This document shows, piece after piece, positions 8,713 through 17,716 of a stretch of DNA of 39,399 bases. The translations under genes were made by a program, and so were the position numbers. The notes beneath the pieces were generated by a model. That model saw only the letters and a list, made by a program, of their open reading frames with translations, was not told the origin of the DNA and searched no databases. This DNA comes from a virus: IMG/VR virus record IMGVR_UViG_3300024520_000198, positions 1 to 39,399 of that record; one strand, written 5' to 3'. Within the stretch, counting starts at the first letter, position 1. The number at the start of each line of letters is the position of its first letter.

Positions 8713-10127
8713 TGTTTTAATTCTTCACCCATTATTTGAGTAGCTATATTTACTTTAGAACGTAAGCATTTTACAATCTTATGATCAATTGTATCTTCTG
8801 CCATGATATCAATATATGTCATTGATTTTAATTGTCCTATTCTGTCTATTCTAGCTTCTGACTGCATTCTTTTTTCTAGGTCGTAACCATTAGAATAATA
8901 TATCATAGTAGAAGCTCCTGTCAAAGTGATACCATATCCTCCTGTTTGTGGGGTTCCTACCAGGAATCTTACTGGAGAATCGGGGTCATTAATTTTTTTG
9001 ATTGCTTCTTGTCGGTCATCAGTTGAAGTATCTCCATAATAAGTCATTACTGAATTATTTCCATATTCTTTTTTAATAGCTTCAACTATTTTTTTTATAT
9101 CATATCTATAGTGGGCCCAAATGATAGCTTTGCCTTCCACTTCATCGAGTATATCCATAAGTTGATTAATACGATTATTTTTTATTTCTTGTATCTCTCC
9201 ATCATCAGATGTGAAATGACCACATGTAATTTGATGTAGCCTCATGAGTTGAGTAATTACAGTGGCTGTAGAAACCATTTTATTATTTAATACTGCAAGA
9301 GCTGTTTGTTTCATTTGTTTATAAACACGTTTTTGATCATCAGATAATTCTATGGTTCGCTTTATATATGTTTTAGGAGGTAAATCTAAACAATCATCTT
9401 TCAATACTCGATATGAAAAAGGTTTTATCTTATCTGATAGTTCAGCTAAATTTCTATAACCAACAACAATCTCAACTTGTCTACCATTAACTTGAATTTT
9501 TCTACATACAGCATATCGTGTTCTAAAAGAATAATAAGAACTTTGATCTAATAACCAGGGATCTAAAAATTGACATTGAGAAAATAAATCTAATGGTGAT
9601 TTAGTGACAGGTGAACCTGTAAGTATACGTCTGTACTTACAATATTTTCTTAAACCTAAAATATTTTTAGTTCTTTTAGCCGCAGGGTTTTTTATGGTAG
9701 TAGACTCATCAACTCCTATCAAAGCTTTATGACTCATTAAAAATTTTGTAGCAAATTGTAGACCTTTCTTGGTAGAGAAAGCTTCAACATTCATAAGTAA
9801 AATATGAAGTCGTGCTCCTGTTTCAAACATAGGCTTTAGGTCTTTTGCATTAGGATCAGTCCGCCAAAGACCAACTCTTTTCTCTATATATTCAGGCATA
9901 TGTTCAGGTATTTCAACATCATACCAGTTTTTATAGACACCTTTAGGCGCAATAATTAAAGCACTATCTATCTTGCCATTGTTATATAACAACGCAATAT
10001 TATCAATTAGTACTTTAGACTTACCAGTACCCATTTCCATGAAGTACGCGAAAACCTCTTTGTCCCAAGACATTTCAAGCGCTGTCTCTTGATGAGCAAA
10101 AGGCTTGCTTTTATATTTATAATGCAT
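8703..10127 (-). CDS. SNF2-like superfamily 2 DNA helicase/translocase
   Basis: A 474-residue protein with the ordered motifs of SF2 SNF2-like ATPases: AHQETAL (Q-like motif, about residue 11), Walker A in MEMGTGKSK (about 31-39), a DEST motif II (about 140), RRILTGSP motif III, and the C-terminal RecA lobe ending GYGITLTGA ... RIDRIGQ (motifs V and VI). It is complete, without accessory domains. Phage enzymes of this kind are used in replication, recombination or strand remodelling. It is transcribed away from the replication module from a divergent promoter and is the upstream partner of the oxygenase gene at 8191-8712. Confidence 0.88.
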   Translation of the reverse strand: MHYKYKSKPFAHQETALEMSWDKEVFAYFMEMGTGKSKVLIDNIALLYNNGKIDSALIIAPKGVYKNWYDVEIPEHMPEYIEKRVGLWRTDPNAKDLKPMFETGARLHILLMNVEAFSTKKGLQFATKFLMSHKALIGVDESTTIKNPAAKRTKNILGLRKYCKYRRILTGSPVTKSPLDLFSQCQFLDPWLLDQSSYYSFRTRYAVCRKIQVNGRQVEIVVGYRNLAELSDKIKPFSYRVLKDDCLDLPPKTYIKRTIELSDDQKRVYKQMKQTALAVLNNKMVSTATVITQLMRLHQITCGHFTSDDGEIQEIKNNRINQLMDILDEVEGKAIIWAHYRYDIKKIVEAIKKEYGNNSVMTYYGDTSTDDRQEAIKKINDPDSPVRFLVGTPQTGGYGITLTGASTMIYYSNGYDLEKRMQSEARIDRIGQLKSMTYIDIMAEDTIDHKIVKCLRSKVNIATQIMGEELKQWI

Positions 10128-10146
10128 AATATGTTTCTACTTTCTA

Positions 10147-10182
10147 TTGAAAGCGTATATATTACATGTTATAAAATGTCAA
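10147..10182. promoter_or_regulatory. Divergent, interleaved promoter pair
   Basis: On the plus strand TTGAAA (10147-10152) and TATAAA (10170-10175) are 17 bases apart and point to the gene at 10199. On the minus strand TTGACA (10182-10177) and TATACG (10159-10154) are also 17 apart and point to the helicase gene. Each -35 box lies beyond the other's -10 box, so the two promoters occupy almost the same 36 bases and should compete for polymerase. Boxes were found by eye. Confidence 0.5.
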
Positions 10183-10198
10183 GAAGGAAATATTATTA

Positions 10199-10570
10199 AT
10201 GCAACTTACAAGTCAGACTAAAACAACTGACACTAAACCTATCGTATATGTAATTCAAGATATTCCTGGTTCAAAAATGGGTACTCCTAAAATAAATATT
10301 ATTGGAGCTACACAATTCGGCAAGTTAAAAGTACTACTACCTGAAAATTCACAGATTATATTAAGTCCAAATTATGTCGTGACCACACTTCGGACAGCTT
10401 TAAAAGACTATACAATAAGAGATTATTTACTACTTACAGGCGATCCTGCCATAATTGGGGTAGCATGTTCTTTAGTATCGGACCTAACTAATGGAAAATA
10501 CAACCTATTAAAATGGGATAAACAGGAAAGGAAATATTATCCAGTAGAAATAAATTTAAAAGGGAGTTGA
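10199..10570 (+). CDS. Conserved phage protein of unknown function
   Basis: A 123-residue protein with mixed alpha/beta composition and no cysteine cluster or catalytic motif. It contains IVYVIQDIPGSKMGTPKI and a later LLTGDPAIIGVACSLVSDL helix. It opens the replication module directly after the divergent promoter, with AAGGAA about ten bases before its ATG. Its stop codon is embedded in the -35 box of the next promoter. I associate similar genes with marine phage replication regions but know no function for them. Confidence 0.6.
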   Translation: MQLTSQTKTTDTKPIVYVIQDIPGSKMGTPKINIIGATQFGKLKVLLPENSQIILSPNYVVTTLRTALKDYTIRDYLLLTGDPAIIGVACSLVSDLTNGKYNLLKWDKQERKYYPVEINLKGS

Positions 10571-10595
10571 CAATTAATATAATAACCTATATATA
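10567..10595 (+). promoter_or_regulatory. Promoter TTGACA-N17-TATATA
   Basis: A consensus TTGACA box is followed after 17 bases by TATATA. It overlaps the stop of the preceding gene and lies about 17 bases before the next ATG. It should drive the two-gene unit that ends at the terminator near 11.9 kb. Confidence 0.6.
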
Positions 10596-10611
10596 GAAAG
10601 ATAAGAAAGTT

Positions 10612-11163
10612 ATGACAAAAATAGATTTTGAAAACGATAGAATGCAATCTGTGGAACAAATAGATTCCGCTAAAAGATTGTCAGATAAAATTTTAGAACT
10701 TAAAGATTTAGAAGATGAGATTCAAAACGCTGAAGAATCTTTAAAAAAATTAAAAGCAAAAGCAAACGTCGTATCGCATACTGAAATTCCTGCGATGATG
10801 GATGAAATGCAAATTACAAAATTAAAGCTGAAAGATGGTGAGTCCGTAGAAGTTAAAAAAATATATGGCGCCTCTATTCCTAAAGATCAACAGGATGCAG
10901 CTTTTAACTGGCTTCGTAGCAATGGCTTAGGGGATATCATTAAAAACGATATCACTGTTACCTTTGGTAAAGGCGAAGACAACAAGGCAGCATCATATGC
11001 TGAACTTGCAAAGGGTCAAGGATTCGAACCGGTCCAGAAAATTGGGGTGAATCCTATGACTCTCAAAGCATTGGTCAGGGAACGATTACAATCTGGACAA
11101 GATGTTCCGGCTGACCTTTTTAAACCGTTTGAGGGTAACCAAACAAAAATAACGCGACGATAA
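10612..11163 (+). CDS. Coiled-coil replication-module protein
   Basis: A 183-residue protein. Residues about 18-55 form a charged coiled coil (LKDLEDEIQNAEESLKKLK). A compact C-terminal domain follows with SIPKDQQDAAFNWLRSNGLG, ITVTFGKGED and PMTLKALVRERLQSG. I recognise this architecture as common beside single-strand-binding genes in podovirus-like phages, but the family has no role I can name with confidence. It shares a promoter and terminator with the next gene, which suggests joint action on ssDNA or recombination intermediates. A possible relation to Gam-like nuclease inhibitors was considered but is not supported by a motif. Confidence 0.6.
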   Translation: MTKIDFENDRMQSVEQIDSAKRLSDKILELKDLEDEIQNAEESLKKLKAKANVVSHTEIPAMMDEMQITKLKLKDGESVEVKKIYGASIPKDQQDAAFNWLRSNGLGDIIKNDITVTFGKGEDNKAASYAELAKGQGFEPVQKIGVNPMTLKALVRERLQSGQDVPADLFKPFEGNQTKITRR

Positions 11164-11178
11164 AAGGAGAAACGCGAA

Positions 11179-11904
11179 ATGAGTAACGAGAAACAAGTAG
11201 CAACAAGAAAGGAAGCTGGCCTTCCATCTGCGTCATTATTTGAAGCAGATGCACAGCTAGGTTTTGAGAACGTGAAGACAGATAGTCTGGCTCCACCAAT
11301 CTTAAAACTTTTACAAAACGGATCGGCGGAAGCACAAAAGCGTAATCAAAATTACGTAGAAGGTGCTGAACCTGGTATGTTTTTAAATACTGTCACGAAA
11401 CAGTTATATAATGGAGATAAAGGAATACAGGTTATTCCTTGTTATTATAGACTGGAGTACCAAGAATGGGCAGATTATGGAACGGGTTCTGGAAGACCTG
11501 AACAAATCTATCCTGACACCTCAGATGTTTTAGACAAAACAACTAAGGGTCCTGATGGTAAAGATAGATTACAGAATGGAAACTACATCTTAACTGTAGG
11601 TCAACACTTTGTGATTATCTTGGGACCAAATGGTTCTGAAACTGCAATGATATCTATGAGTTCTTCTCAAGGTAAAATTAGCAGAAAATGGAACTCCATG
11701 ATGAAGTCTATTAATTTAGATGGTAAGAATGGGTCTTATACTCCACCTTCGTTTAGCCATATTTATAAATTATCTTCTGTATTAAATACAGGTAAAGGTA
11801 ATCAATGGTACGGCTACGCGGTTGAAAAAGTTGGACAATTAGAAGATGCGAAGATGTATGAACGAGCGAAAAAGTTCTACACTAGCTTCGCTAAAAGAGG
11901 CTAA
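11179..11904 (+). CDS. Putative phage ssDNA-binding protein
   Basis: A 241-residue protein rich in beta-prone segments with several aromatic residues (CYYRLEYQEW, KWNSMMKSI, HIYKLSS), consistent with an OB-like nucleic-acid-binding fold. It is encoded just before a strong terminator and upstream of primase, helicase and polymerase, the usual place for a phage ssDNA-binding protein. It lacks the acidic DDIPF-type tail of bacterial SSB and ends SFAKRG. A good Shine-Dalgarno (AAAGGAG) precedes the ATG. The functional call rests on context and general resemblance, not on a definitive motif. Confidence 0.5.
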   Translation: MSNEKQVATRKEAGLPSASLFEADAQLGFENVKTDSLAPPILKLLQNGSAEAQKRNQNYVEGAEPGMFLNTVTKQLYNGDKGIQVIPCYYRLEYQEWADYGTGSGRPEQIYPDTSDVLDKTTKGPDGKDRLQNGNYILTVGQHFVIILGPNGSETAMISMSSSQGKISRKWNSMMKSINLDGKNGSYTPPSFSHIYKLSSVLNTGKGNQWYGYAVEKVGQLEDAKMYERAKKFYTSFAKRG

Positions 11905-11912
11905 TATTTCTG

Positions 11913-11942
11913 ATGGGCGCCAGAGATGGCGCCCATTTTTTA
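11913..11942 (+). terminator. Rho-independent terminator
   Basis: ATGGGCGCC and its complement GGCGCCCAT form a perfect nine-base stem around the loop AGAGAT, followed directly by a run of six T. It lies nine bases after the stop of the putative ssDNA-binding protein gene. It is the clearest intrinsic terminator in the window and should let that gene be expressed at a higher level than the primase behind it. Confidence 0.9.
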
Positions 11943-11943
11943 G

Positions 11944-13491
11944 GTGGACATGACAGAACAAGAATTAGATAAATTTATAGATATATTTTCAGGCTCATTT
12001 AGTGCCTATGGACAAACTCGAAAAACACAAGAGTTTGATGACCGAGGTAAAAACAAAACTAAATCTTTCATAATTAAAAAAGCTCCAAGTATACAAATGT
12101 TCAGAGACCATTTGGAAGGCACTGATCCTGCTCTCGGTATTATTCCAATCAATGAAGATAACAAATGTAGATGGGCGTGTATTGATATTGATTTATATAC
12201 AGGCTTTGATCACCAAGCACTTATTAAAAAAATAAAAGAAAACAAATTTCCCTTAACTGTATGCAGATCAAAATCTGGAGGAGCACATGTCTTTTTATTT
12301 ACCAGTGAATTTACACCAGCAGTTTTATTAAGAAACAAACTAAAAGAAATGGCTGCAATCTTAGGTTATGCTAATGCAGAAATATTTCCCAAACAAAATA
12401 AAGTTGATATGCAAAAAGGAGGAACAGGTAGTTTCTTAAATCTTCCTTACCATAATGCAAAGATGACAATACGTTATGCTATTAAAGAAGATGGATCAGC
12501 TATGACTTTGAATGAATTTTTTAACGAATATGATAAAGTAAAACTCTCAGCGATTCAACTAGGAAATTTAAAATTAAAAGAAGAAAAAGTTGATGACTTA
12601 TTAAAAGGTGCCTCTCCTTGTTTAGTTGCATTAGCGGAACAAGGTATACCGAATGGTCAAAGAAATAATGCCATGTATAATTTTGGCGTTTATGTAAAGA
12701 AAAGATTTCCTGGGTCCTGGTCATTAGAAATATTTAAATATAATGATACATACTGTAAACCACCACTAGATAAAAAAGAAATAGACACAATAATTAAATC
12801 TATTGATGGAAAAGATTATCAATATAAATGTAAAGATGAACCTATTGCTTCATTTTGTAATGCTAAAAAATGTGTGCTTCAAGAATTTGGTATTGGTGAT
12901 GATGAAGTTCCAGGTGTAACAGAAATAAAAGAGATACAAAAATATGATTCAGATCCACCTTTATACTATGTGACTATTAATGATGAACAAGTTGAAGTTG
13001 ACTCATCAGAATTACATGAACCAGATAAATTTTCTTTAAAATGTTTAGAACAAATTGATCAAGCGATGCCACCAGTTGGCAAACTAATTTGGAGAAAGGC
13101 AATAAACAAATTACTTAAAGATACCATTCCTATTGAAGCTCCACAGTCTACAAAAATTGATACACAACTAACAGAATTATTAGGGGATTATATAAATAAA
13201 ATACCTGGTAAGGACTGGAAAGATATTCTTCGAGGTCTATCTTATACAGAAGATGGAGTAAGTTATTTTAAATTCAAAGACTTCTGGAAATTTATAATTA
13301 GATCAAAGTCATGGCCTGATAAACAATATCCAAAACAAAAAACTGCAAGACTCTTAGAAGTATTATTTGAAGCCGAAGAAGTACCAGGGAAAATAAATAA
13401 TAAGAGCGTGAGATATATGTCTCTTAAAACACTTAAATTAGATAAACCGAATACAAGAAAAGATAAAATGAAGGAGCCTCCGTTTGCATAG
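11944..13491 (+). CDS. Archaeo-eukaryotic-type primase with PriCT-like domain
   Basis: A 515-residue protein with an N-terminal AEP/PrimPol-type catalytic domain. The metal-binding pair is in ACIDIDL (D81, D83), followed by CRSKSGGAHVFLF (about 107-119), AEIFPKQ (145-151) and LNLPYHN. Residues about 225-295 (NGQRNNAMYNFGVYVKKRF ... DKKEIDTIIKSI) resemble a PriCT-1 domain, and then a Cys cluster (YQYKC ... SFCNAKKC) may bind zinc. The C-terminal 200 residues are unassigned. It should make primers for the polymerase encoded at 15.9 kb. The start is uncertain: GTG at 11944 follows the terminator T-run directly, and ATG at 11950 has AGGTGG only two bases upstream. It overlaps the helicase gene by eight bases. 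Confidence 0.82.
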   Translation: MDMTEQELDKFIDIFSGSFSAYGQTRKTQEFDDRGKNKTKSFIIKKAPSIQMFRDHLEGTDPALGIIPINEDNKCRWACIDIDLYTGFDHQALIKKIKENKFPLTVCRSKSGGAHVFLFTSEFTPAVLLRNKLKEMAAILGYANAEIFPKQNKVDMQKGGTGSFLNLPYHNAKMTIRYAIKEDGSAMTLNEFFNEYDKVKLSAIQLGNLKLKEEKVDDLLKGASPCLVALAEQGIPNGQRNNAMYNFGVYVKKRFPGSWSLEIFKYNDTYCKPPLDKKEIDTIIKSIDGKDYQYKCKDEPIASFCNAKKCVLQEFGIGDDEVPGVTEIKEIQKYDSDPPLYYVTINDEQVEVDSSELHEPDKFSLKCLEQIDQAMPPVGKLIWRKAINKLLKDTIPIEAPQSTKIDTQLTELLGDYINKIPGKDWKDILRGLSYTEDGVSYFKFKDFWKFIIRSKSWPDKQYPKQKTARLLEVLFEAEEVPGKINNKSVRYMSLKTLKLDKPNTRKDKMKEPPFA

Positions 13492-14980
13492 AATTATTAT
13501 ACCGGGTCCTCCAGGTACCGGTAAAACGCATAGGCTTATGTATTACTTGGATGAAGAATTAAAAAAAACTGAAGCGGATAAGATTGCATATATTGCTTTT
13601 AGTAATGCTGCAGTAGAAGAAGCAGATAGAAGAATTAATAATGATAATGTATATGTGAGCACCATGCATTCTATGGGTACTCACGAACTTGGAATTACTA
13701 CAAAGACACAATTATTAAAGAACGAGAAATGGAAAGGTTTTAAAAACTTTTCTAGGATATGTGCAAACTTATCTTTTGAATCCCGTATAAACGAAAATGG
13801 TTATGTAGAACATACAAACCCCCATATGAAAATTATTGAGTATGCGAGAAATAAAAAAATATCTTTAGAAGAAGCAGCCATACAATTAGATTTACATTAC
13901 TCGGGAGATATCTGGTTAACAGAACAAATAAATGAAGATTTAAAAACTTATAAAGCTAGCACAGAGATGATTGAATACTCTGATATGATTTCAAAGTTTG
14001 TCGAGGAGGATAAATGTCCACCACTTCATGCTGTCTTCCTCGATGAAGCCCAAGACCTAAGTCCTCTGCAATGGGATATGTTCTTTTACATAGAAAGTAA
14101 GTGTGCTCGTTCATACATTGCAGGGGACGATGATCAAACTATCTATACCTTTCAAGGTGCAGATCCAAAGATATTTATAGATTTAAAAGGAGAGAAAGAT
14201 CCACAAATACAATCAAGAAGAGTTCCCAGAAAGATACATGCATTAGCTGAATCTATTTTTCCACATATGACAGAACGTTTGGACAAAGAATGGAAACCAA
14301 GAGATGCTGAAGGTCAGGTTTTTGAAGATGTAATAGTTCAAGATTTAGATTTTACTAAAGGCAACTGGATGATTCTAACCAGAACAAACAAAATGTTAGA
14401 ACCTTTACGTGAGCATATGTATAGAATTAATCAAAGGTTTGAAGCTAAGCATCAAGAGATTTTACCTAAAAGAATGCTTAATGCATATAGAGTTTGGATA
14501 AGATTAAACCAAGAGGCTTTTGTAAATAAAGAAGATGTAAAAGATTTATGGGACTACTTAACTGTAAAACAAGGACACTTAACTAGAGGTTATGCTGGTG
14601 GAAAAACTTTAGAAACAATAACTTCAATAGATTTAGAAGGACTAAGAGCTGAACACGGGTTGCTAGCAGCGGGGAACTGGGAGCTTTTAAATTTTCCAGA
14701 CTCAAGTAAAGACTACATTAGAAGCATTCTAAAGAGCGGTGATGATCTAATGAAACCTGCAAGAATAAAATTATCTACAATACATGGTGTAAAAGGAGAA
14801 GAGTGCGACAATGTCGTTTTGCATACTGACCTTGAGAGAATCATATATGAATCAGCGCAAAAGAATGCTGATTCAGAACATCGTTTATTTTTTGTAGGAA
14901 TTACTAGAGCTAAAGAAAATTTGTATTTGGTTCAACCCACATATGAATATCAATATAATATTGGAGCACCCATTGTATGA
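13484..14980 (+). CDS. UvrD/Rep-like superfamily 1 helicase
   Basis: A 498-residue SF1 helicase with all core motifs: Walker A PGPPGTGKTH (residues 7-16), motif Ia YIAFSNAAVEEA, motif II FLDEAQDLSP (D187, E188), motif III AGDDDQTIYTFQGADP, motif IV near RRVPRKIHALAE, motif V LSTIHGVKGEE and motif VI FFVGITRAKENL. I chose the TTG at 13484 because AAGGAG sits seven bases upstream, inside the end of the primase gene, giving an eight-base overlap. Position between primase and polymerase implies replication-fork unwinding. It ends in an ATGA overlap with the DUF3310 gene. Confidence 0.93.
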   Translation: MHRIIIPGPPGTGKTHRLMYYLDEELKKTEADKIAYIAFSNAAVEEADRRINNDNVYVSTMHSMGTHELGITTKTQLLKNEKWKGFKNFSRICANLSFESRINENGYVEHTNPHMKIIEYARNKKISLEEAAIQLDLHYSGDIWLTEQINEDLKTYKASTEMIEYSDMISKFVEEDKCPPLHAVFLDEAQDLSPLQWDMFFYIESKCARSYIAGDDDQTIYTFQGADPKIFIDLKGEKDPQIQSRRVPRKIHALAESIFPHMTERLDKEWKPRDAEGQVFEDVIVQDLDFTKGNWMILTRTNKMLEPLREHMYRINQRFEAKHQEILPKRMLNAYRVWIRLNQEAFVNKEDVKDLWDYLTVKQGHLTRGYAGGKTLETITSIDLEGLRAEHGLLAAGNWELLNFPDSSKDYIRSILKSGDDLMKPARIKLSTIHGVKGEECDNVVLHTDLERIIYESAQKNADSEHRLFFVGITRAKENLYLVQPTYEYQYNIGAPIV

Positions 14981-15192
14981 AAAAGAAAAGTGTATGGGAT
15001 AAACAGATTGGAGGAAAACACTATCGAACTTTAAAAATTCAGCCGAGTAAATTTGTAGTCGAGAATAAATTGCTTTTCCCTGAAGGATCAGCTATAAAGT
15101 ATATCTGTCGACATTCACATAAAGGAGGAAAGGAAGATTTACTAAAGGCTATACATTTTATTGAAATGATTATTGAAAGAGATTACAAATGA
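14977..15192 (+). CDS. DUF3310 family small phage protein
   Basis: A 71-residue protein matching the DUF3310 pattern: GGKHYRTLKIQPSKFV at the start, then EGSAIKYICRHSHKGGKEDL and KAIHFIEMII. The family is common in phages, and I recall that the T7 nucleotide kinase gp1.7 carries this domain. A link to nucleotide metabolism is therefore possible here, but no kinase motif is visible in this short version. ATGA overlaps on both sides place it in the helicase-polymerase operon. Confidence 0.82.
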   Translation: MKKKSVWDKQIGGKHYRTLKIQPSKFVVENKLLFPEGSAIKYICRHSHKGGKEDLLKAIHFIEMIIERDYK

Positions 15193-15857
15193 AAATACCG
15201 TATGTAGATTATAATCAATTTTATCCTAAAAATATTCCTGAATGTGAAGAAACATGGGCGCCTAAGGAATTAAAACTAATTAGTAAGTTAAACAAATTTG
15301 TTAAAGGTAAAGTTGAAGGAAACTATTGTTATAAACACGGTACTGTTCTTGAAGAAAAAACTAAACCTGTAAAAGAAAGATCTTGGAAAAGACAATATTT
15401 AAGAGAAGCTGTAGCAGGATGTAAACAAGGTTTAGAAATAGGATTTAATGCAGGACATAGCTCAGCTATTATTTTAATGGCTAATGATCAAATAATTTTA
15501 AACTCAATTGATATCTGTCGATACAAATACACTGTTAACACAGCTAGGTTTATGTATAAGTATTGGAAAGGTAGATTTGGTTTTTATGCAGGGTCTAGCC
15601 AAGCAGTAATAAAAAAATATGATTTTCCAAATTTAGATTTTATCCACGTTGATGGTGGTCATGGTGTTGCCGATTTTTATTTTGATATTGATTTTTGTGA
15701 AAGAAATTTAAAGCCTGGTGGGAAAGTAGTAATAGATGATGCTTATCTACCAGACTATATGAAATATATTGGTTATAAATTACAACAAAAAGTTTTTGCT
15801 TTACCTAAAGATGTAAGAAAATCTTCCGGAGAAAATTTATTGTTAATAAAATTATGA
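15189..15857 (+). CDS. SAM-dependent methyltransferase-like protein (Methyltransf_24 type)
   Basis: A 222-residue class I methyltransferase-like protein. Motif I is GLEIGFNAGHSSAII (about residues 78-92), an acidic end of strand 2 is in NSIDICRYK, and later NLDFIHVDGGHGV (about 150-162) and LKPGGKVVIDDAY form the carboxyl half typical of Methyltransf_24 proteins. The VDGGH motif is characteristic of that family, whose members often act on small molecules or sugars. It sits between DUF3310 and DNA polymerase with four-base overlaps, which is an unusual place for a sugar enzyme. Substrate unknown. Confidence 0.75.
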   Translation: MKIPYVDYNQFYPKNIPECEETWAPKELKLISKLNKFVKGKVEGNYCYKHGTVLEEKTKPVKERSWKRQYLREAVAGCKQGLEIGFNAGHSSAIILMANDQIILNSIDICRYKYTVNTARFMYKYWKGRFGFYAGSSQAVIKKYDFPNLDFIHVDGGHGVADFYFDIDFCERNLKPGGKVVIDDAYLPDYMKYIGYKLQQKVFALPKDVRKSSGENLLLIKL

Positions 15858-17716
15858 TGTTTGAAGCACAAAAAGAATGGAGTTGCCCAGAAGAATTTCC
15901 TGATTTAAGTCATGCAAAATATATTGCTATTGACTTAGAAACTAAAGACCCGGAACTTAAGTCTAAAGGTTCAGGAGCTATACAAGGAGAGGGTGAAATT
16001 GTAGGTATCGCTGTAGCTGTTGAAGGATGGTCAGGTTATTATCCTATTGCGCATGAAGGCGGAGGAAATTTAGATAAAAGAATTGTACTCGAATGGTTTA
16101 AAAAAGTTTGTGCTACAGATGCAATAAAAATATTTCATAATGCTATGTATGATGTTTGCTGGATTAAAGCATACGGCATACCTGTAAATGGACATATTAT
16201 GGATACTATGGTTATGGCCTCTTTAATTGATGAGAATAGATTATGGTACACCCTTAACAGTATATCATTTGATTATTTAGGAGAAGTTAAAGATGAAAAA
16301 ACATTAACTGAAGCAGCAGAGTCATGGGGAGTAGATCCTAAAAAAGAATTATATAAATTACCAGCAATGTATGTAGGTAACTATGCAGAGAAAGATGCAG
16401 TATTAACTTTAGAATTATTTAAACATTTATCCAGAGAACTTAGAAAACAAAACTTAACTGAAGTGTTTGATTTAGAAACACAATTATTTCCATGTTTAAT
16501 TGAAATGAAATTTAAAGGCGTTCGGGTTGATATCGAATGCGCTCATAAATTAAAAGAACAGCTGTCCACACAAGAAAAACAATTATTATTAGACATAAAA
16601 AAAGAAACACAATTAGATTGTCAAATATGGGCTGCAAGATCGATTGCCAAAGTTTTCGACAAATTGCAACTGCCTTATACCAGAACTTTAAAAACTCAGT
16701 CACCATCATTTACTAAAAACTTTCTTTCCACTCATGAACATCCTTTAGTTAAGAAGATAGCAAAAGCTCGAGAAATAAACAAGGCTCATACAACTTTTAT
16801 TGATACAATTATAAAACATCAACATAAAGGTAGAATCCATGCTGATATAAATCCAATACGATCTGATCAAGGAGGGACGGTAACAGGTAGATTTAGTTAT
16901 TCAAATCCAAACTTACAACAAATCCCTGCTAGAAATAAAGATCTAGGACCAATGATTAGATCATTATTTATTCCAGAAGAAAATCATAAATGGGGTTGTT
17001 TTGATTACTCACAACAAGAACCAAGACTTGTTGTACACTATGCAGCTTCAACTGAACCTATTTGCTTTGATGAATCTGTAACCAATATTGTAGATCGATT
17101 TAATAAGAACGATGTAGACTTCCATCAAACCGTAGCTGATATGGCTAACATATCTAGAACTCAAGCCAAAACAATTAATCTAGGATTGTTTTATGGAATG
17201 GGTAAAGCAAAACTACAAGCAGAACTTGGACTAAACAAAAGAGAAGATGCAGAAGATTTATTTAATCAGTATCATCAAAACGTTCCTTTTGTTAAAGACT
17301 TAATGAATTACACATCTAGACAAGCACAAACATCAGGATCCATTGGAACTTTATTAGGACGTAGATGTAGATTTACTAAATGGGAACCAAATCAATTTGG
17401 TATGCATAAACCTATGGGTTTTGAAGAAGCTGAAAGAACCTATGGAAGAGGCAGAATTAGAAGAGCGTTTACTTACAAAGCTTTAAATAAATTAATACAA
17501 GGATCAGCAGCCGACATGACAAAAAAAGCTATGTTAGATTTATATAAAGAAGGAGTTGTTCCTCATATACAGATTCATGATGAACTAGATATTTCTATTG
17601 AGTCAGATGAGAAAGCTAAAAAAATAATCGAAATTATGGAAAATGCCGTTAAGCTAAAAGTACCTAATAAAGTTGATTATGAATCAGGGAAAACGTGGGG
17701 AGATATTTATGATTAA
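15854..17716 (+). CDS. Family A DNA polymerase with 3'-5' exonuclease domain
   Basis: A 620-residue replicative polymerase. The exonuclease domain has AIDLETKDP (D27, E29), FHNAMYDVCWI (D100) and NYAEKDAVLTL (Y177, D181), so the DEDDy set looks complete. The polymerase domain has TGRFSYSNPNLQQIP, motif A FDYSQQEPRLVVHY (D384), motif B RTQAKTINLGLFYGMG and motif C IQIHDELDI (H575, D576, E577). The length is somewhat under T7 gp5 (704), with no 5'-3' exonuclease domain. The start is the first ATG of an ATGATG, in an ATGA overlap with the methyltransferase gene. Its 3' end overlaps the next oxygenase gene by eight bases. Confidence 0.95.
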   Translation: MMFEAQKEWSCPEEFPDLSHAKYIAIDLETKDPELKSKGSGAIQGEGEIVGIAVAVEGWSGYYPIAHEGGGNLDKRIVLEWFKKVCATDAIKIFHNAMYDVCWIKAYGIPVNGHIMDTMVMASLIDENRLWYTLNSISFDYLGEVKDEKTLTEAAESWGVDPKKELYKLPAMYVGNYAEKDAVLTLELFKHLSRELRKQNLTEVFDLETQLFPCLIEMKFKGVRVDIECAHKLKEQLSTQEKQLLLDIKKETQLDCQIWAARSIAKVFDKLQLPYTRTLKTQSPSFTKNFLSTHEHPLVKKIAKAREINKAHTTFIDTIIKHQHKGRIHADINPIRSDQGGTVTGRFSYSNPNLQQIPARNKDLGPMIRSLFIPEENHKWGCFDYSQQEPRLVVHYAASTEPICFDESVTNIVDRFNKNDVDFHQTVADMANISRTQAKTINLGLFYGMGKAKLQAELGLNKREDAEDLFNQYHQNVPFVKDLMNYTSRQAQTSGSIGTLLGRRCRFTKWEPNQFGMHKPMGFEEAERTYGRGRIRRAFTYKALNKLIQGSAADMTKKAMLDLYKEGVVPHIQIHDELDISIESDEKAKKIIEIMENAVKLKVPNKVDYESGKTWGDIYD

